DNA of 64,000 bases from JAABRB01 sp041617635 (GCA_041617635.1 JBFJOO010000001.1:62001-126000); one strand, 5' to 3'; counted from the first letter of the stretch, positions 34,235 to 46,008 are shown. Notes: a model not told the origin generated them from the letters alone. Numbers and translations: made by a program.

Positions 34235-34935
34235 CGTGGCTCCTTTGCGGCTCGCGGCGTGCGTGTGCTGCCCGCGAGAAAGGTGGGAAGGTCGTAGGCC
34301 AGCAGGTCCGCGAGCCGCTCGACCGTGAGATCCGGCGGCGGAAACGAAGCGAGGATGCCGGGGTCGCGCGCGTACTGGCCCTGCCTCGGCAGGACGGTGG
34401 TCACCCGCTCGCCCCACGTCTCCTTGACCGCGGTCAGGATGCGGAGCTTGTCGTCGACGACGACATAATGCCGGGCCGGGTAGCGGCGGGCGACGTCGTC
34501 CAGCGCCCGTTCTTTGTGGATGTAGATGAGCGCGTTGCCTGCCACGGCGGCGAAGAGGCCGGAGCGCTCGACCTTGCGCGGCTGGAAGACCACGTCACCG
34601 TCCGAGAGGATCACCGTCGGCCCCCAGCCGCAAAATCGCGCGAGAACTTCCAGAGCCCCCGGATAGAGCAGTTCTGCGAACGGATAGTCGACCATGAACG
34701 ACGACATCGACAGGAGGTGGATGTCCTGCGGATGCTCGACCCGGTAGCGCTGCAACGCGCCGAGATAGTCGCGGTAGCCGAGCTCCGTGAAAAGGCGCTC
34801 CTGGATCGCCCAGTACCGGTCGCGGCATTCGGCGCCGAATTCGCGCTCGAGATGCCGTCTGATGTCGAGCTGGAACGCGTCATTGTCGAGCAGCGTGTTG
34901 TCCACGTCGACCAGGAAGACGATGGGCGCGGCCAA
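34231..34935 (-). CDS. HAD-superfamily hydrolase
   Basis: 234 aa. The nucleophile motif VDVDNTLLDND lies near residue 9, motif II is around VILSDGDVV near 109, and the C-terminal acidic motif is YVVVDDKLRIL near 158; a conserved Lys falls near KERALDDV. The start is a TTG at 34935, 3 nt after the preceding histidine phosphatase stop, with no nearby ATG. It probably dephosphorylates a sugar phosphate or related metabolite, given its place among pgi, tal, gnd and zwf; the true substrate is unknown. Confidence 0.85.
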   Translation of the reverse strand: MAAPIVFLVDVDNTLLDNDAFQLDIRRHLEREFGAECRDRYWAIQERLFTELGYRDYLGALQRYRVEHPQDIHLLSMSSFMVDYPFAELLYPGALEVLARFCGWGPTVILSDGDVVFQPRKVERSGLFAAVAGNALIYIHKERALDDVARRYPARHYVVVDDKLRILTAVKETWGERVTTVLPRQGQYARDPGILASFPPPDLTVERLADLLAYDLPTFLAGSTRTPRAAKEPR

Positions 34936-34938
34936 ATG

Positions 34939-35535
34939 TCACTCCACGACGTGGCGCGTGTCGTTCCACAGCCGGATCACGGGCTGCGACAGCTTGTGCT
35001 CGTAACCGAGCACGCTCAGCGCGGCCGTGCCGAGCAGGAAATGCCGGCCCGCCGCCGCTTCCAGTCCGAGCCAGCGCGCCGCGAGGGTCCGCAGGAAGTG
35101 CCCGCTCGAGAAGATCAGCACGGTGCCGGAAACGGCGCGTGCGCGACCCACCACGCGATCCGCACGCGAGCCGACCTGCCCGGGTGACTCCCCGCCAGGG
35201 CATCCGTCGCGAAACAGCTGCCAGTCCGGCTTCTCCTTGTGAATGTCGACGGTGCGGCGGCCTTCGTACGCGCCGTAGTTCCACTCGCGGAGATCAGGGT
35301 CGATCTCGGCCGTCGCGCCGAACCCGGCCAGCTCGCATGTGCGCGTCGCACGCGCGAGCGGGCTGGTGAAGACTTTCGCGATAGCGAGGCCGCGCATCCG
35401 CTCGCCGAGCCGCCGCGCATTCTGCTCCCCGCGCTCGGTGAGCGGAATGTCGGTCGTTCCGGTGTGCTGGCCGGAAAGGCTCCAGGCGGTCTCGCCGTGC
35501 CGCGCGAGGTAGATGATCGGAAGCGTTTCGCTCAT
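34939..35535 (-). CDS. Histidine phosphatase (phosphoglycerate-mutase-like)
   Basis: 198 aa. The catalytic motif is YLARHGETAWSLSGQHTG (His nucleophile near residue 13), with SPLARATRTCELAG near 58, LREWNYGAYEGR near 82 (the acidic proton donor region) and the second catalytic His in SSGHFLRTLAARW near 143. Members remove phosphate from sugar phosphates, bisphosphoglycerate or nucleotides. It is the first gene of the leftward central-carbon run; about 180 nt separate it from the divergent GH63-like gene, so promoters for both probably lie at 35536-35716. Confidence 0.9.
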   Translation of the reverse strand: MSETLPIIYLARHGETAWSLSGQHTGTTDIPLTERGEQNARRLGERMRGLAIAKVFTSPLARATRTCELAGFGATAEIDPDLREWNYGAYEGRRTVDIHKEKPDWQLFRDGCPGGESPGQVGSRADRVVGRARAVSGTVLIFSSGHFLRTLAARWLGLEAAAGRHFLLGTAALSVLGYEHKLSQPVIRLWNDTRHVVE

Positions 35536-35716
35536 GAATCAGTCGTGCGGAATGCGACGTGCCCGGGCGAGCCGCCGGCATCTCGAAGTACGCGTCGACG
35601 TCCGGAATGGATGACGCTGACGCGGAACGGTCAGTTCTATAAAGTGTACAGCGATCCGCGCTCGCACGACGCCGGCGGCCGGCGTTTCCAGGCCGAGGAA
35701 CCCACGAGGAAGATCG

Positions 35717-38419
<2,703 letters not shown>

Positions 38420-38439
38420 CCCGGGGGTGCCGCGTAGCG

Positions 38440-38694
38440 CTAGCCTTCTCCTCGCAATTCGTGAACGCGCTTCAGGATCACGCTCAGCGCGCGATCGTGA
38501 ATGCCGCGCTCCTCGAGATGCGCGACGGTCTCTTCCAGGTAGTCGGCGCAGTGCTCGATCGTTCCGGACGCCGACGCAATCCGCCGCACGATCTCTTCCC
38601 GAGGCAGCCGTCCGGCATAGGTCGGCCGCGATTCGTCGATCGCAAACGCTATGGCGGGGACCAACCCGGTGTCGATCCTGACGCGTACCCAGAC
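38440..38694 (-). pseudogene. ChaC-like gamma-glutamylcyclotransferase, C-terminal remnant
   Basis: About 84 residues resemble only the C-terminal third of ChaC: AIAFAIDESRPTYAGRLP, then an EEIVRRIASASG helix and YLEETVAHLEERGIHDRALS. The N-terminal part, with the YGSLMW-type glycine loop and catalytic Glu, is missing; the frame runs on to 38799 but there it is arginine-rich noise overlapping the radical SAM gene. Intact ChaC proteins are about 180-230 aa and degrade glutathione to 5-oxoproline and Cys-Gly. It is probably a dead fragment left by a deletion. Confidence 0.6.
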
Positions 38695-38728
38695 CGGGCC
38701 GCCACGACCGACGGACCCTGCGTACCGT

Positions 38729-40549
38729 TCAAACCCGCTCGACCGCCTTCGCGGGCGAGGTGACGGGCGCCGGGACGGCCGTCGGGATCGGCGCAGCACC
38801 CGGGCGGGCGGCCGCGCGCTTGCGCAGCTTGTCGACGGCGGTCTGGCCGCCGTGCGTGGATTTGAATATCTCGAGCTCTTCGTACTCGCCCGGCTTCACC
38901 GGCGTCATGGCGGTATCCGTGTAGGGCGTCGGATCCTTCATCACCCGCGCGAGCGTGCGCCGGTAGCGCAGGTAGATCGGCAGGAAACGCGCGTGCTTGG
39001 CCACCATCTCCCAGGCGTAGCGGGCATAGAAGACGAGCGGGTTCTCGAGCGGCAAGCCGTGCCGGCGATCGCGCCGATACTTGCGGCGCACGATGCCGCC
39101 CTCGAGCGGATGGACCTTCTCCAGCAGCGGCGGGACGTGAAAGGAGATCAGCTTCCACATCATGTTCTGCGGGTCGTAGCCCCACTCCTTCGACCGGCGC
39201 AGCACGGTCTCGACGTGCTGTGGCGAATAGTAGAGTTCCCACGCACGACGATAGATTCCGAGCAGCGCCGCGTCGGACATGACCGCGTGCGGGGTGGTGA
39301 CGTGGACCACGTCGTACTTGTTCATGTCGCCCTCGAGCTGCGCGCCGGCGAGGAAGAGCTTCTTGTGGTCGGCCGAGCCGGGCAGCGGAGTGAGGATGAA
39401 GAACTCGAGGAGGTCGATCGGGAGCTCGCGCTGAATGATGCCGATGTCGCGCTCGATCGATTCCGGCGTGTCGCCGGGAAAGCCGAGGATATAGCCGGCA
39501 TAGGTCAGCGCGCCGACCGCGTGCCATGCCTGGAGCATCGCACGATACTCGGTGATCTGGTTCTGGCCCTTGCGCGCTTCCTTGAGCGAGTCGGGGTTGA
39601 TGTTCTCCAGGCCGATGAACACCCGGTTCACGCCGGCGCGCGCGGCCTTCTCGATGAAGCCACGAATCTTGTGGGTCATCGTGTCGACCTGGGCGACGAT
39701 ACGGATGTTCTGGCCCTCCTCGCGCATCTTGATCAGGCGGTCGAAGATCGATTCCCAGTTCTGGTTGCGCGCCAGGTTGTCGTCGGTGATGAAGAAATTG
39801 TGCACGCCTTGTGCAAGGTTGATGCGCACGATGCGCTCGACGTCGTCGGCGCTACGGGTACGCGACTTGCGGCCCTGCACGTTGATGATCGTGCAGAAGC
39901 TGCAGAGGAACGGGCAGCCCCGCCCCGCATCGAAGCTCGTGCGCATGCCGCCGGTGCGCGCGACGACGTCGCGCGGCAGATAGGGAGTCGGTGCGCCCTC
40001 CAGACCGGGCAGGTCGTTCATGAAATTGTAGAGCGGCGCGAGCGTGCCGCCGTGCGCGGCCTTGAGCAGCTCCTCGAGCCGGCCTTCGGCCTCGCCGGCG
40101 AAAAGCGTGATGCCGAGCGCCATCGCTTCGCGCAGGTCGGCAGGCGTCTCCGGCAGCATCGCCAGGCAGCCGCTCACGTGGAATCCGCCGATCGCCACCG
40201 GTATGCCCGCGGCGATCAACGGGCGCGCGATGTCGACGGCGCGCGGAAACTGGTTGGTCTGCACACCGACGAGCGCCACCATGCCTTGCCCTCCGGCGGC
40301 ACGGATCGAATCGATGATGCGCTCGGTCCTGATGCGCGTGTTCGTCTCGTCCCAGGCGGTGATGCGGATCTCGACGTCGGGGCCGAGGACGCGTCGATCA
40401 GCGCAGTCGAGCGCGAGGCCGTAGAGCGCGGCGAGCGTGTTAGCGGGAATCGAGGACCTCACCCACTGGATGACGTAGCCGTCGTCGTCGTAGTGCGAGG
40501 GCTTGATGAGATAGAGGTTGAAAACCTGCCGGGTCGCGCTCTCGGCCAT
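38729..40549 (-). CDS. B12-binding-domain radical SAM protein
   Basis: 606 aa. An N-terminal cobalamin-binding-like domain (about residues 10-165) precedes the radical SAM cluster motif GRGCPFLCSFCTI near residue 203, whose three Cys bind the iron-sulfur cluster. FITDDNLARN and FIGLENINPDSLKEA match the barrel of the MiaB/elp3-type group, and GYILGFPGDTPESIERDIGI follows near 340. The last 150 residues are basic, then proline/alanine-rich. Such proteins methylate or rearrange unreactive carbons of lipids or antibiotics. The ATG is at 40549. The substrate is unknown; hopanoid or lipid modification is one possibility, unsupported by neighbours. Confidence 0.85.
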   Translation of the reverse strand: MAESATRQVFNLYLIKPSHYDDDGYVIQWVRSSIPANTLAALYGLALDCADRRVLGPDVEIRITAWDETNTRIRTERIIDSIRAAGGQGMVALVGVQTNQFPRAVDIARPLIAAGIPVAIGGFHVSGCLAMLPETPADLREAMALGITLFAGEAEGRLEELLKAAHGGTLAPLYNFMNDLPGLEGAPTPYLPRDVVARTGGMRTSFDAGRGCPFLCSFCTIINVQGRKSRTRSADDVERIVRINLAQGVHNFFITDDNLARNQNWESIFDRLIKMREEGQNIRIVAQVDTMTHKIRGFIEKAARAGVNRVFIGLENINPDSLKEARKGQNQITEYRAMLQAWHAVGALTYAGYILGFPGDTPESIERDIGIIQRELPIDLLEFFILTPLPGSADHKKLFLAGAQLEGDMNKYDVVHVTTPHAVMSDAALLGIYRRAWELYYSPQHVETVLRRSKEWGYDPQNMMWKLISFHVPPLLEKVHPLEGGIVRRKYRRDRRHGLPLENPLVFYARYAWEMVAKHARFLPIYLRYRRTLARVMKDPTPYTDTAMTPVKPGEYEELEIFKSTHGGQTAVDKLRKRAAARPGAAPIPTAVPAPVTSPAKAVERV

Positions 40550-40617
40550 CGAGATCCTTTTAGGCCGGAGGCCGGCCAACATACAACCCGACGATGTGCG
40601 GGCTGGACACGCAATAT

Positions 40618-40634
40618 CACCAATACCACTGGTG
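40618..40634. promoter_or_regulatory. Candidate operator upstream of citryl-CoA-lyase-like operon
   Basis: CACCA-N7-TGGTG forms a short interrupted palindrome in the 209-nt gap between the divergent radical SAM gene (40549) and the plus-strand operon starting at 40759. It could be a regulator site for either gene. No regulator gene is adjacent. Weak, by eye. Confidence 0.25.
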
Positions 40635-40758
40635 TCACACGCGGAAAGTCCAGCGCGCAACTGGGGGGCATTCTACGCGCGTACCGTGCCGGCCGGCATA
40701 TCATTGAGCGACACAACCCTCATGTAAACGCGGGAATGCGGGTTGCAGGGGAGGCGAA

Positions 40759-41556
40759 ATGAAGCGTCAGTCAACCATCCGTTCGGATATCGCGTGGAGC
40801 ACTCCGGAGCGCATCGGCGTGCTCGGATACGATCTGACGCGCGAGCTCATCGGTCGGATCAACCTGGGTGACATGGGGTTTCTCGAAGTCACCGGGCGAT
40901 TGCCGAATGCCCGCGAGTCGCGGATGTTCAACGCGCTCCTGGTGACGCTCGTCGAGCACGGGATCGTGCCGTCGACGCTCGCGACGCGGTTGACCTACAC
41001 GGGCGCGCCGGAAGCGGTGCAGGCGGCCGTGGCCGCCGGGCTGCTCGGCCTCGGCAGCGTGTTCGTCGGCTCGACGGAAGGCGCGGCGCGGATGCTCATC
41101 GAAGCGTTGCCGAATCCGCGCGCGCGCGTCGCCCTCCCCGCGCTCGCCGACCGGATCGTCGCTGCGCAGGGCGCAGCGCGCCGGCCGGTCCCCGGGCTCG
41201 GCCATCCGATTCACAAGCCGATCGATCCGCGCGTGCCGCGGCTCTTCGCGCTGGCGCGCGCCAACGGTTTCGGCGGACCATACATCCGGCTGATGCAACT
41301 CGTCGCGCGTCGCGCGGCAAAGACCCATGGCCGAGCGCTCCCGATCAACGCGACGGGCGCAATCGGCGCCATCTGCTGCGAGATGAAGCTCCCCTGGCAG
41401 GTGTGCCGCGGGCTCGGCGTGATGGCGCGTGCCGTGGGGCTGGTCGGTCATGTCCTCGAAGAGAGCCGCCGGCCCATGGCGCAGGAGATCTGGCACCGGA
41501 TCGAGCACGAAGCCACGACGCACGCACGTGGCCGACTCCGCCGGAAGAAGCGATGA
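40759..41556 (+). CDS. Citryl-CoA-lyase-like / small citrate-synthase-fold protein
   Basis: 265 aa, far shorter than citrate synthase (about 430) and similar in length to citryl-CoA lyase. The motif GLGHPIHKPIDPR near residue 151 matches the family's GxGHxxYKxxDPR with its catalytic His. Other catalytic positions look altered: where HGGA is expected there is FVGSTEGAARML, and where N-x-D-G is expected there is INATGAIGA. It overlaps the acyl-CoA ligase by 4 nt (ATGA), so it probably acts on a CoA ester made by that ligase, perhaps cleaving or condensing it, or serving as a binding protein. Confidence in the fold is higher than in the activity. Confidence 0.75.
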   Translation: MKRQSTIRSDIAWSTPERIGVLGYDLTRELIGRINLGDMGFLEVTGRLPNARESRMFNALLVTLVEHGIVPSTLATRLTYTGAPEAVQAAVAAGLLGLGSVFVGSTEGAARMLIEALPNPRARVALPALADRIVAAQGAARRPVPGLGHPIHKPIDPRVPRLFALARANGFGGPYIRLMQLVARRAAKTHGRALPINATGAIGAICCEMKLPWQVCRGLGVMARAVGLVGHVLEESRRPMAQEIWHRIEHEATTHARGRLRRKKR

Positions 41557-43172
41557 GCGGTTCGCGCAAGCCGATCGACGTGATTTCGGACTACCCGGCG
41601 CACAGCGGCACGCTGTGGTCGATGCTCGCGAGCCGGGCTGCGGCCGCGCCGGATCGCGAGTTCGTGGCCTTTGCGGGCGAATCGTCGACCTATCTCGACG
41701 TCGCGCACGATGTGGAGCGCGCAGCGGCGCTCTTTGCGGCGCGCGGCGTGCGCGCCGGCGACCGGATCGGGCTCATGTCGCTCAACCACCCGTCCACGAT
41801 CGTCACGTTCTTCGCGCTCGCGCGGCTCGGCGCGATCATGGTCCCGGTCAATCCAGAGTACGGCGCCGAGGAAGCCGGCTACGTGCTCGGGCACGCGCAG
41901 GTGAGCGGCGTGCTGTGCTCGCCCGCGGCCCTCGAAACAGTGCGCGCCGCCTGCGCGAAGGTCGCGCCCGCGCCCTGGCTGATGCTGAACGAGCCGGGCG
42001 ATCCGCGGCAGGTGATCTTCGCGGACGCGCTCGAGGACGCGCCGGGCGAGACCCCGGCAGACGCCGGCGCGCCGGATTCGATCTGCGTCTTCATCTATAC
42101 CTCGGGCACGACCGGGTTTCCAAAGGGCGTCACTCACAGCCAGCGCAACGTCCTGCTCGCCGGTGAAGGCTTCGTCGAGCGCATGCACCTGCAGCCCGAA
42201 GACCGGCTGCTTTGCATCCTGCCGATGTTTCACATCAATGCGCTCTTCTACTCGCTGGCCGGGACGCTGGCGGCAGGCGCCACGATCGTCCTCGTGCCGA
42301 AGTTCTCGGCCTCCGCCTTCTGGAGCACGGTCGCCGAGACGCGTGCCACCGAGGTGAACACGATCGCGGCCGTCTCGAGCATCCTGACGCAACGGCCGCG
42401 CACCGAGTTCGTCCCGGGCCACGGTCTGCGCAAGGTCTACGGCGCCCCCTTCACCGCGGAAACCTACCGGATCTTCCAGGGCGAATTCGGCGTGCCGCAC
42501 CTCGTCGAGGGTTACGGCATGTCGGAGATTCCGGGCGTCCTCAACAATCCGTTCGACGGGCCTCACAAGATCGGCAGCATGGGCCGGCCGAGCCGGCATC
42601 CGGACCACGGCATGGCTTTCGCGGAGATGAAGGTCATCGACGACGCCGGGCGCGACCTCCCGGACGGCGCGACCGGCGAGCTCGCCGTGCGAACGCCGAT
42701 CGTGATGAAGGGCTACTACCGCGATCCCGAGCAGACGGCGGCGGCGTTCCGCGACGGCTGGTTCCTGACCGGCGATCTCGGCTACCGCGACGCGGAAGGC
42801 TACTTCTGGTTCGTGGCGCGCAAGAAGGACATCATCCGCAAGCGCGGCGAGAACATCTCCGGCGCGGAGCTCGACCGGGTGATCGGCGCGCATCCCGACG
42901 TGGCGGAAGCCGCCGCAATTCCGGTGCCCGACGCGCTCGGCGAGGACGAGATCCTGGTCGCCGTGGTGCGCAAGCCCGGGGCGACCGTCACCGCGCGCGC
43001 CATCGCGGACTGGTGCAGCGAGCGGCTCGCGGCGATCAAGGTGCCGCGCTACGTCGCGTTCGTGGACGCGCTGCCGCACACGCCGACGCACCGGGTCGCC
43101 AAGTTCAAGCTGCGCGCCGACACGACACTCGGGGATAATGCGATCGACCTGAAGGAGGGGGCTGGCTCATGA
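41553..43172 (+). CDS. Acyl-CoA synthetase (AMP-forming, class I adenylate-forming)
   Basis: 539 aa. The AMP-binding signature is IYTSGTTGFPKGVTHS near residue 185. GYGMSEIPGVLNNP (motif A5) lies near 323, GDLGYRDAEGYFWFVARKKD near 410 and the C-terminal lysine region RYVAFVDALPHTPTHRVAKF near 503, where the expected catalytic Lys of PxTxxGKxxK is shifted to a VAKFK. It activates a carboxylic acid with ATP to its CoA ester. It is sandwiched by 4-nt overlaps between the citryl-CoA-lyase-like gene and the SMP-30 gene, forming a tight three-gene operon. Confidence 0.9.
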   Translation: MSGSRKPIDVISDYPAHSGTLWSMLASRAAAAPDREFVAFAGESSTYLDVAHDVERAAALFAARGVRAGDRIGLMSLNHPSTIVTFFALARLGAIMVPVNPEYGAEEAGYVLGHAQVSGVLCSPAALETVRAACAKVAPAPWLMLNEPGDPRQVIFADALEDAPGETPADAGAPDSICVFIYTSGTTGFPKGVTHSQRNVLLAGEGFVERMHLQPEDRLLCILPMFHINALFYSLAGTLAAGATIVLVPKFSASAFWSTVAETRATEVNTIAAVSSILTQRPRTEFVPGHGLRKVYGAPFTAETYRIFQGEFGVPHLVEGYGMSEIPGVLNNPFDGPHKIGSMGRPSRHPDHGMAFAEMKVIDDAGRDLPDGATGELAVRTPIVMKGYYRDPEQTAAAFRDGWFLTGDLGYRDAEGYFWFVARKKDIIRKRGENISGAELDRVIGAHPDVAEAAAIPVPDALGEDEILVAVVRKPGATVTARAIADWCSERLAAIKVPRYVAFVDALPHTPTHRVAKFKLRADTTLGDNAIDLKEGAGS

Positions 43173-44083
43173 CCATCAAGATCGAGTGCGTCTTGCAATG
43201 CGAAAACCATCTCGGCGAGGGGCCGGTGTGGGACGTCGAGGAGGGCCGTCTCTACTGGGTGGACGGCACCGGCCGGCGCGTGGGCAAGCCCTCGCTCTGG
43301 CGTATGGACCCGAAGTCGGGCAAGGTTGAGAACTGGTCGCTCGATCACGACGTCGGCGCCATGGCGCTGCGCCGCAACGGCGGCGCCGTGCTCGCGCTGG
43401 ACGACGGCTTCTACTTCTTCGATTTCGAGAGCGGCAAGCTCGATCTCATCACGCTGGTCGACGCCGAGCAGCCGCGCAGCCGTCTGAACGACGGCAAGTG
43501 CGACCGCCGCGGCCGGTTCTACGCGGGCGGCATGGACGACAAGGAGGAACTCAAGATCTGCGGGCTCTTCCGCCTCGATCCGGACCTGAAGGTGACCAAG
43601 GTGGACGACGGCATCATCTGCTCGAACGGCCCGTGCTGGAGCCCGGACAACAAGACGTTCTATTTCGCGGACACCTTCCAGGGCGAGTACTGGGCGTACG
43701 ACTTCGACATCGAGACCGGGAATCTCTCGAACAAGCGGCTTTTCGCCTCGTTCAAGGAGGACGCCGGCGTCGCGGACGGCTCGACCATCGACGAGGAAGG
43801 GTGCGTCTGGAACGCGCAGGTGATCGGCGGCGAGCTCGTGCGCTATGCGCCCGACGGGAGCGTGGAGCGGCGCATCGGCATGCCGGTGAAGAACGTGACC
43901 AGCTTGATGTTCGGCGGCGACCGGCTCGACGAGCTCTACTGCACGTCCATGGCGCGGGTGAAGCATCCCGCGGTGCACGAGCTCTTCCGGCGGGAAGTGA
44001 AGCCGCAGTTTCTCGCGGGCAGCCTGTTCCGCATCACCGGGCTGGGTATCCGCGGACTGCCGGAGCCACGGTTCGCCGGCTGA
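43169..44083 (+). CDS. SMP-30/gluconolactonase-family lactonase
   Basis: 304 aa, matching the six-bladed propeller SMP-30/gluconolactonase/LRE family. Typical blocks are HLGEGPVWDVEEGRLYWVDG near residue 14 (with a metal-binding Glu), RSRLNDGKCDRRGRFYAGGM near 98, CSNGPCWSPDNKTFYFADTF near 154, and DGSTIDEEGCVWNAQ near 201. It needs a divalent metal and hydrolyses a lactone. It overlaps the acyl-CoA ligase by 4 nt (ATGA at 43169-43172). A lactonase here suggests that the ligase's acid arises from a sugar-acid lactone; that link is inference. Confidence 0.9.
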   Translation: MTIKIECVLQCENHLGEGPVWDVEEGRLYWVDGTGRRVGKPSLWRMDPKSGKVENWSLDHDVGAMALRRNGGAVLALDDGFYFFDFESGKLDLITLVDAEQPRSRLNDGKCDRRGRFYAGGMDDKEELKICGLFRLDPDLKVTKVDDGIICSNGPCWSPDNKTFYFADTFQGEYWAYDFDIETGNLSNKRLFASFKEDAGVADGSTIDEEGCVWNAQVIGGELVRYAPDGSVERRIGMPVKNVTSLMFGGDRLDELYCTSMARVKHPAVHELFRREVKPQFLAGSLFRITGLGIRGLPEPRFAG

Positions 44084-44145
44084 CGGGAGGCCCGCGCCTT
44101 TCACCGCGGGTCTGCGCGCTGCGGCGGCGGTGGTATCATTTTCCG

Positions 44146-44373
44146 ATGGCATCGCAACCCGCCCTGCGCACGATCCAGCTGTCGGTCAACGGTGAGCCGC
44201 GGCGCTTCGAGGACGCACTCGACGTGGCGCGGCTGCTCGAACGGCTCGATCTCAGCGGCAAGAAGGTCGCCGTGGAGATGAACGGCGAGATCGTGCCGCG
44301 CAGCCGGTATGCGCAGACGCCGCTCGCGGACGGCGATTCGCTTGAAATCGTCGTCGCGGTGGGCGGCGGATAA
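44146..44373 (+). CDS. thiS: Thiamine biosynthesis sulfur carrier ThiS
   Basis: 75 aa, a beta-grasp ubiquitin-like protein ending in the required Gly-Gly (VVAVGGG). LSVNGEPRRFEDALDVARLL and KKVAVEMNGEIVPRSRYAQT match the family. ThiS is adenylated and thiocarboxylated at its C terminus and hands sulfur to ThiG. The start is the ATG at 44146. It precedes thiG by 14 nt. No thiamine-pyrophosphate riboswitch is recognisable in the short gap (44084-44145) in front of it. Confidence 0.93.
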   Translation: MASQPALRTIQLSVNGEPRRFEDALDVARLLERLDLSGKKVAVEMNGEIVPRSRYAQTPLADGDSLEIVVAVGGG

Positions 44374-44387
44374 CTGGATATTCCGAC

Positions 44388-45203
44388 ATGAACGCACCCG
44401 AATCCCGCACCGGCGCCGACCCGTTCGTGATGGCCGGCAAGGCGTATTCGTCGCGCCTGCTGATCGGCACCGGCAAGTACCAGGACTTCGACGAGACCCG
44501 CCGCGCCGTTGAGGCGAGCGGCGCCGAGATCGTGACCGTCGCGATCCGCCGCACCAACATCGGCCAGAACAAGGGCGAGCCCTCCCTGCTCGAATCGCTG
44601 CCGCCCTCGAAGTACACCTATCTGCCCAACACCGCCGGCTGCTACAACGCCGACGACGCCGTGCGCACCTTGCGGCTCGCCCGCGAGCTCCTCGACGGGC
44701 ACGACCTCGTGAAGCTCGAAGTGCTCGGTGACCCGGAGACGCTGTTCCCCAACGTCATGGAGACGCTGCGCGCCGCGGAAACGCTGGTGAAGGACGGCTT
44801 CAAGGTCATGGTGTACACGAGCGACGACCCGATCGTCGCGAAACGGCTCGAGGAGATCGGCTGCGTGGCGGTGATGCCGCTCGCATCGCTCATCGGATCG
44901 GGCATGGGTATTCTGAACCCGTGGAACCTCGCGCTCATCCTCGAGCAGGCGAAGGTTCCGGTGATCGTCGATGCCGGCGTGGGCACCGCTTCAGACGCAG
45001 CGATCGCGATGGAGCTCGGCTGCGATGCGGTGCTGATGAACACCGCGGTTGCCAAAGCGCGGAACCCGGTGCTCATGGCCCAGGCCATGCGCAAGGCGGT
45101 CGAGGCGGGGCGCGAGGCGTTTCTCGCCGGGCGCATGCCGAAGAAGCTCTACTCGGCGACGTCCAGCTCGCCGACGACCGGCCTCATTGCCCCGAAGTCC
45201 TGA
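44388..45203 (+). CDS. thiG: Thiazole synthase ThiG
   Basis: 271 aa. The family is recognised by LLIGTGKYQDFDETRRAV near residue 25, EVLGDPETLFPN near 111, PLASLIGSGMGILNP near 165 and VIVDAGVGTASDAAIAMELG near 191. It builds the thiazole ring of thiamine from 1-deoxyxylulose 5-phosphate, dehydroglycine and ThiS thiocarboxylate on a Lys Schiff base. It follows thiS and slightly overlaps the likely TTG start of trmB, the order common in betaproteobacteria. Confidence 0.96.
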   Translation: MNAPESRTGADPFVMAGKAYSSRLLIGTGKYQDFDETRRAVEASGAEIVTVAIRRTNIGQNKGEPSLLESLPPSKYTYLPNTAGCYNADDAVRTLRLARELLDGHDLVKLEVLGDPETLFPNVMETLRAAETLVKDGFKVMVYTSDDPIVAKRLEEIGCVAVMPLASLIGSGMGILNPWNLALILEQAKVPVIVDAGVGTASDAAIAMELGCDAVLMNTAVAKARNPVLMAQAMRKAVEAGREAFLAGRMPKKLYSATSSSPTTGLIAPKS

Positions 45204-45864
45204 GCGAACCATCCGCAGCTACGTGCTGCGCCAGGGCCGCACCACGCCGGCGCAGGCCCGTGCGATCGCCGAGCTGACCCCCCGGTTCGGCATCCCGTTC
45301 GCCCGCGAGCGGCTCGATCTCGATCGCGCGTTCGGCCGGTCGGCGCCGAATGTGCTCGAGATCGGCTTCGGCATGGGCGAGACCACCGCGTCGATCGCGC
45401 AGGCGCACCCCGACATCGACTATCTCGGCGTGGAGGTGCACACACCGGGAGTGGGCGCGCTGCTGCGGCGCGTGGCGGCGCTCGGCCTCACGAACGTGCG
45501 CATCATCCAGCACGATGCAACCGAAGTGGTCGAGCACATGATCGGCGACCGCGCGCTGGCCGGCGTGCACATCTTCTTCCCCGATCCGTGGCCCAAGAAG
45601 CGGCATCACAAGCGCCGCCTCATCCAACCCGACTTCGTCGAGATGCTGGCGCGCAGGCTGACGACCGGGGCCATCTTGCACGTCGCGACCGACTGGGAAG
45701 ACTACGCGCAGCATGTCCTCGCCGCCCTCTCGGCCGAGCCGCTGCTCGAGAACACCGCGCCGGATTACGCTCCGCGCCCGCTCGCGCGCCCGCTCACGAA
45801 ATTCGAGGGGCGCGGGCTGAAGCTGGGTCACCGCGTCTGGGACATCGTCTTTCGGCGCTGGTGA
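45187..45864 (+). CDS. trmB: tRNA (guanine-N7-)-methyltransferase
   Basis: 225 aa using a TTG at 45187 that overlaps the thiG end by 17 nt; the family N-terminal block RTIRSYVLRQGRTTPAQ starts directly after it, so a later start would remove conserved sequence. The SAM-binding motif is VLEIGFGMGETTASIAQAHP, and the family hallmark FFPDPWPKKRHHKRRL lies near residue 136. It methylates G46 in the tRNA variable loop. It is likely cotranscribed with thiS and thiG. Confidence 0.93.
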   Translation: MPRSPERTIRSYVLRQGRTTPAQARAIAELTPRFGIPFARERLDLDRAFGRSAPNVLEIGFGMGETTASIAQAHPDIDYLGVEVHTPGVGALLRRVAALGLTNVRIIQHDATEVVEHMIGDRALAGVHIFFPDPWPKKRHHKRRLIQPDFVEMLARRLTTGAILHVATDWEDYAQHVLAALSAEPLLENTAPDYAPRPLARPLTKFEGRGLKLGHRVWDIVFRRW

Positions 45865-46008
45865 CCTGATCGCCGACGCGGGTCCGCGCGGACGCGCGCC
45901 CCAATCCCGGGCATAATTCGTCTCTCGTCCCCGCGACGGCGCCCCCACTTCACACAACGCGCCGACCGGGTCCGGGACCCGCACCATCCAATCGAACTCG
46001 GAGGAAAG

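Noticed and set aside
38694..38799. N-terminal extension of the ChaC-like fragment
   Set aside because: The sequence is low-complexity Arg/Pro/Ser and overlaps the end of the radical SAM gene; it does not look like the ChaC N terminus.
44084..44145. A TPP riboswitch before thiS
   Set aside because: The gap is only 62 nt and lacks the conserved THI-box sequences.
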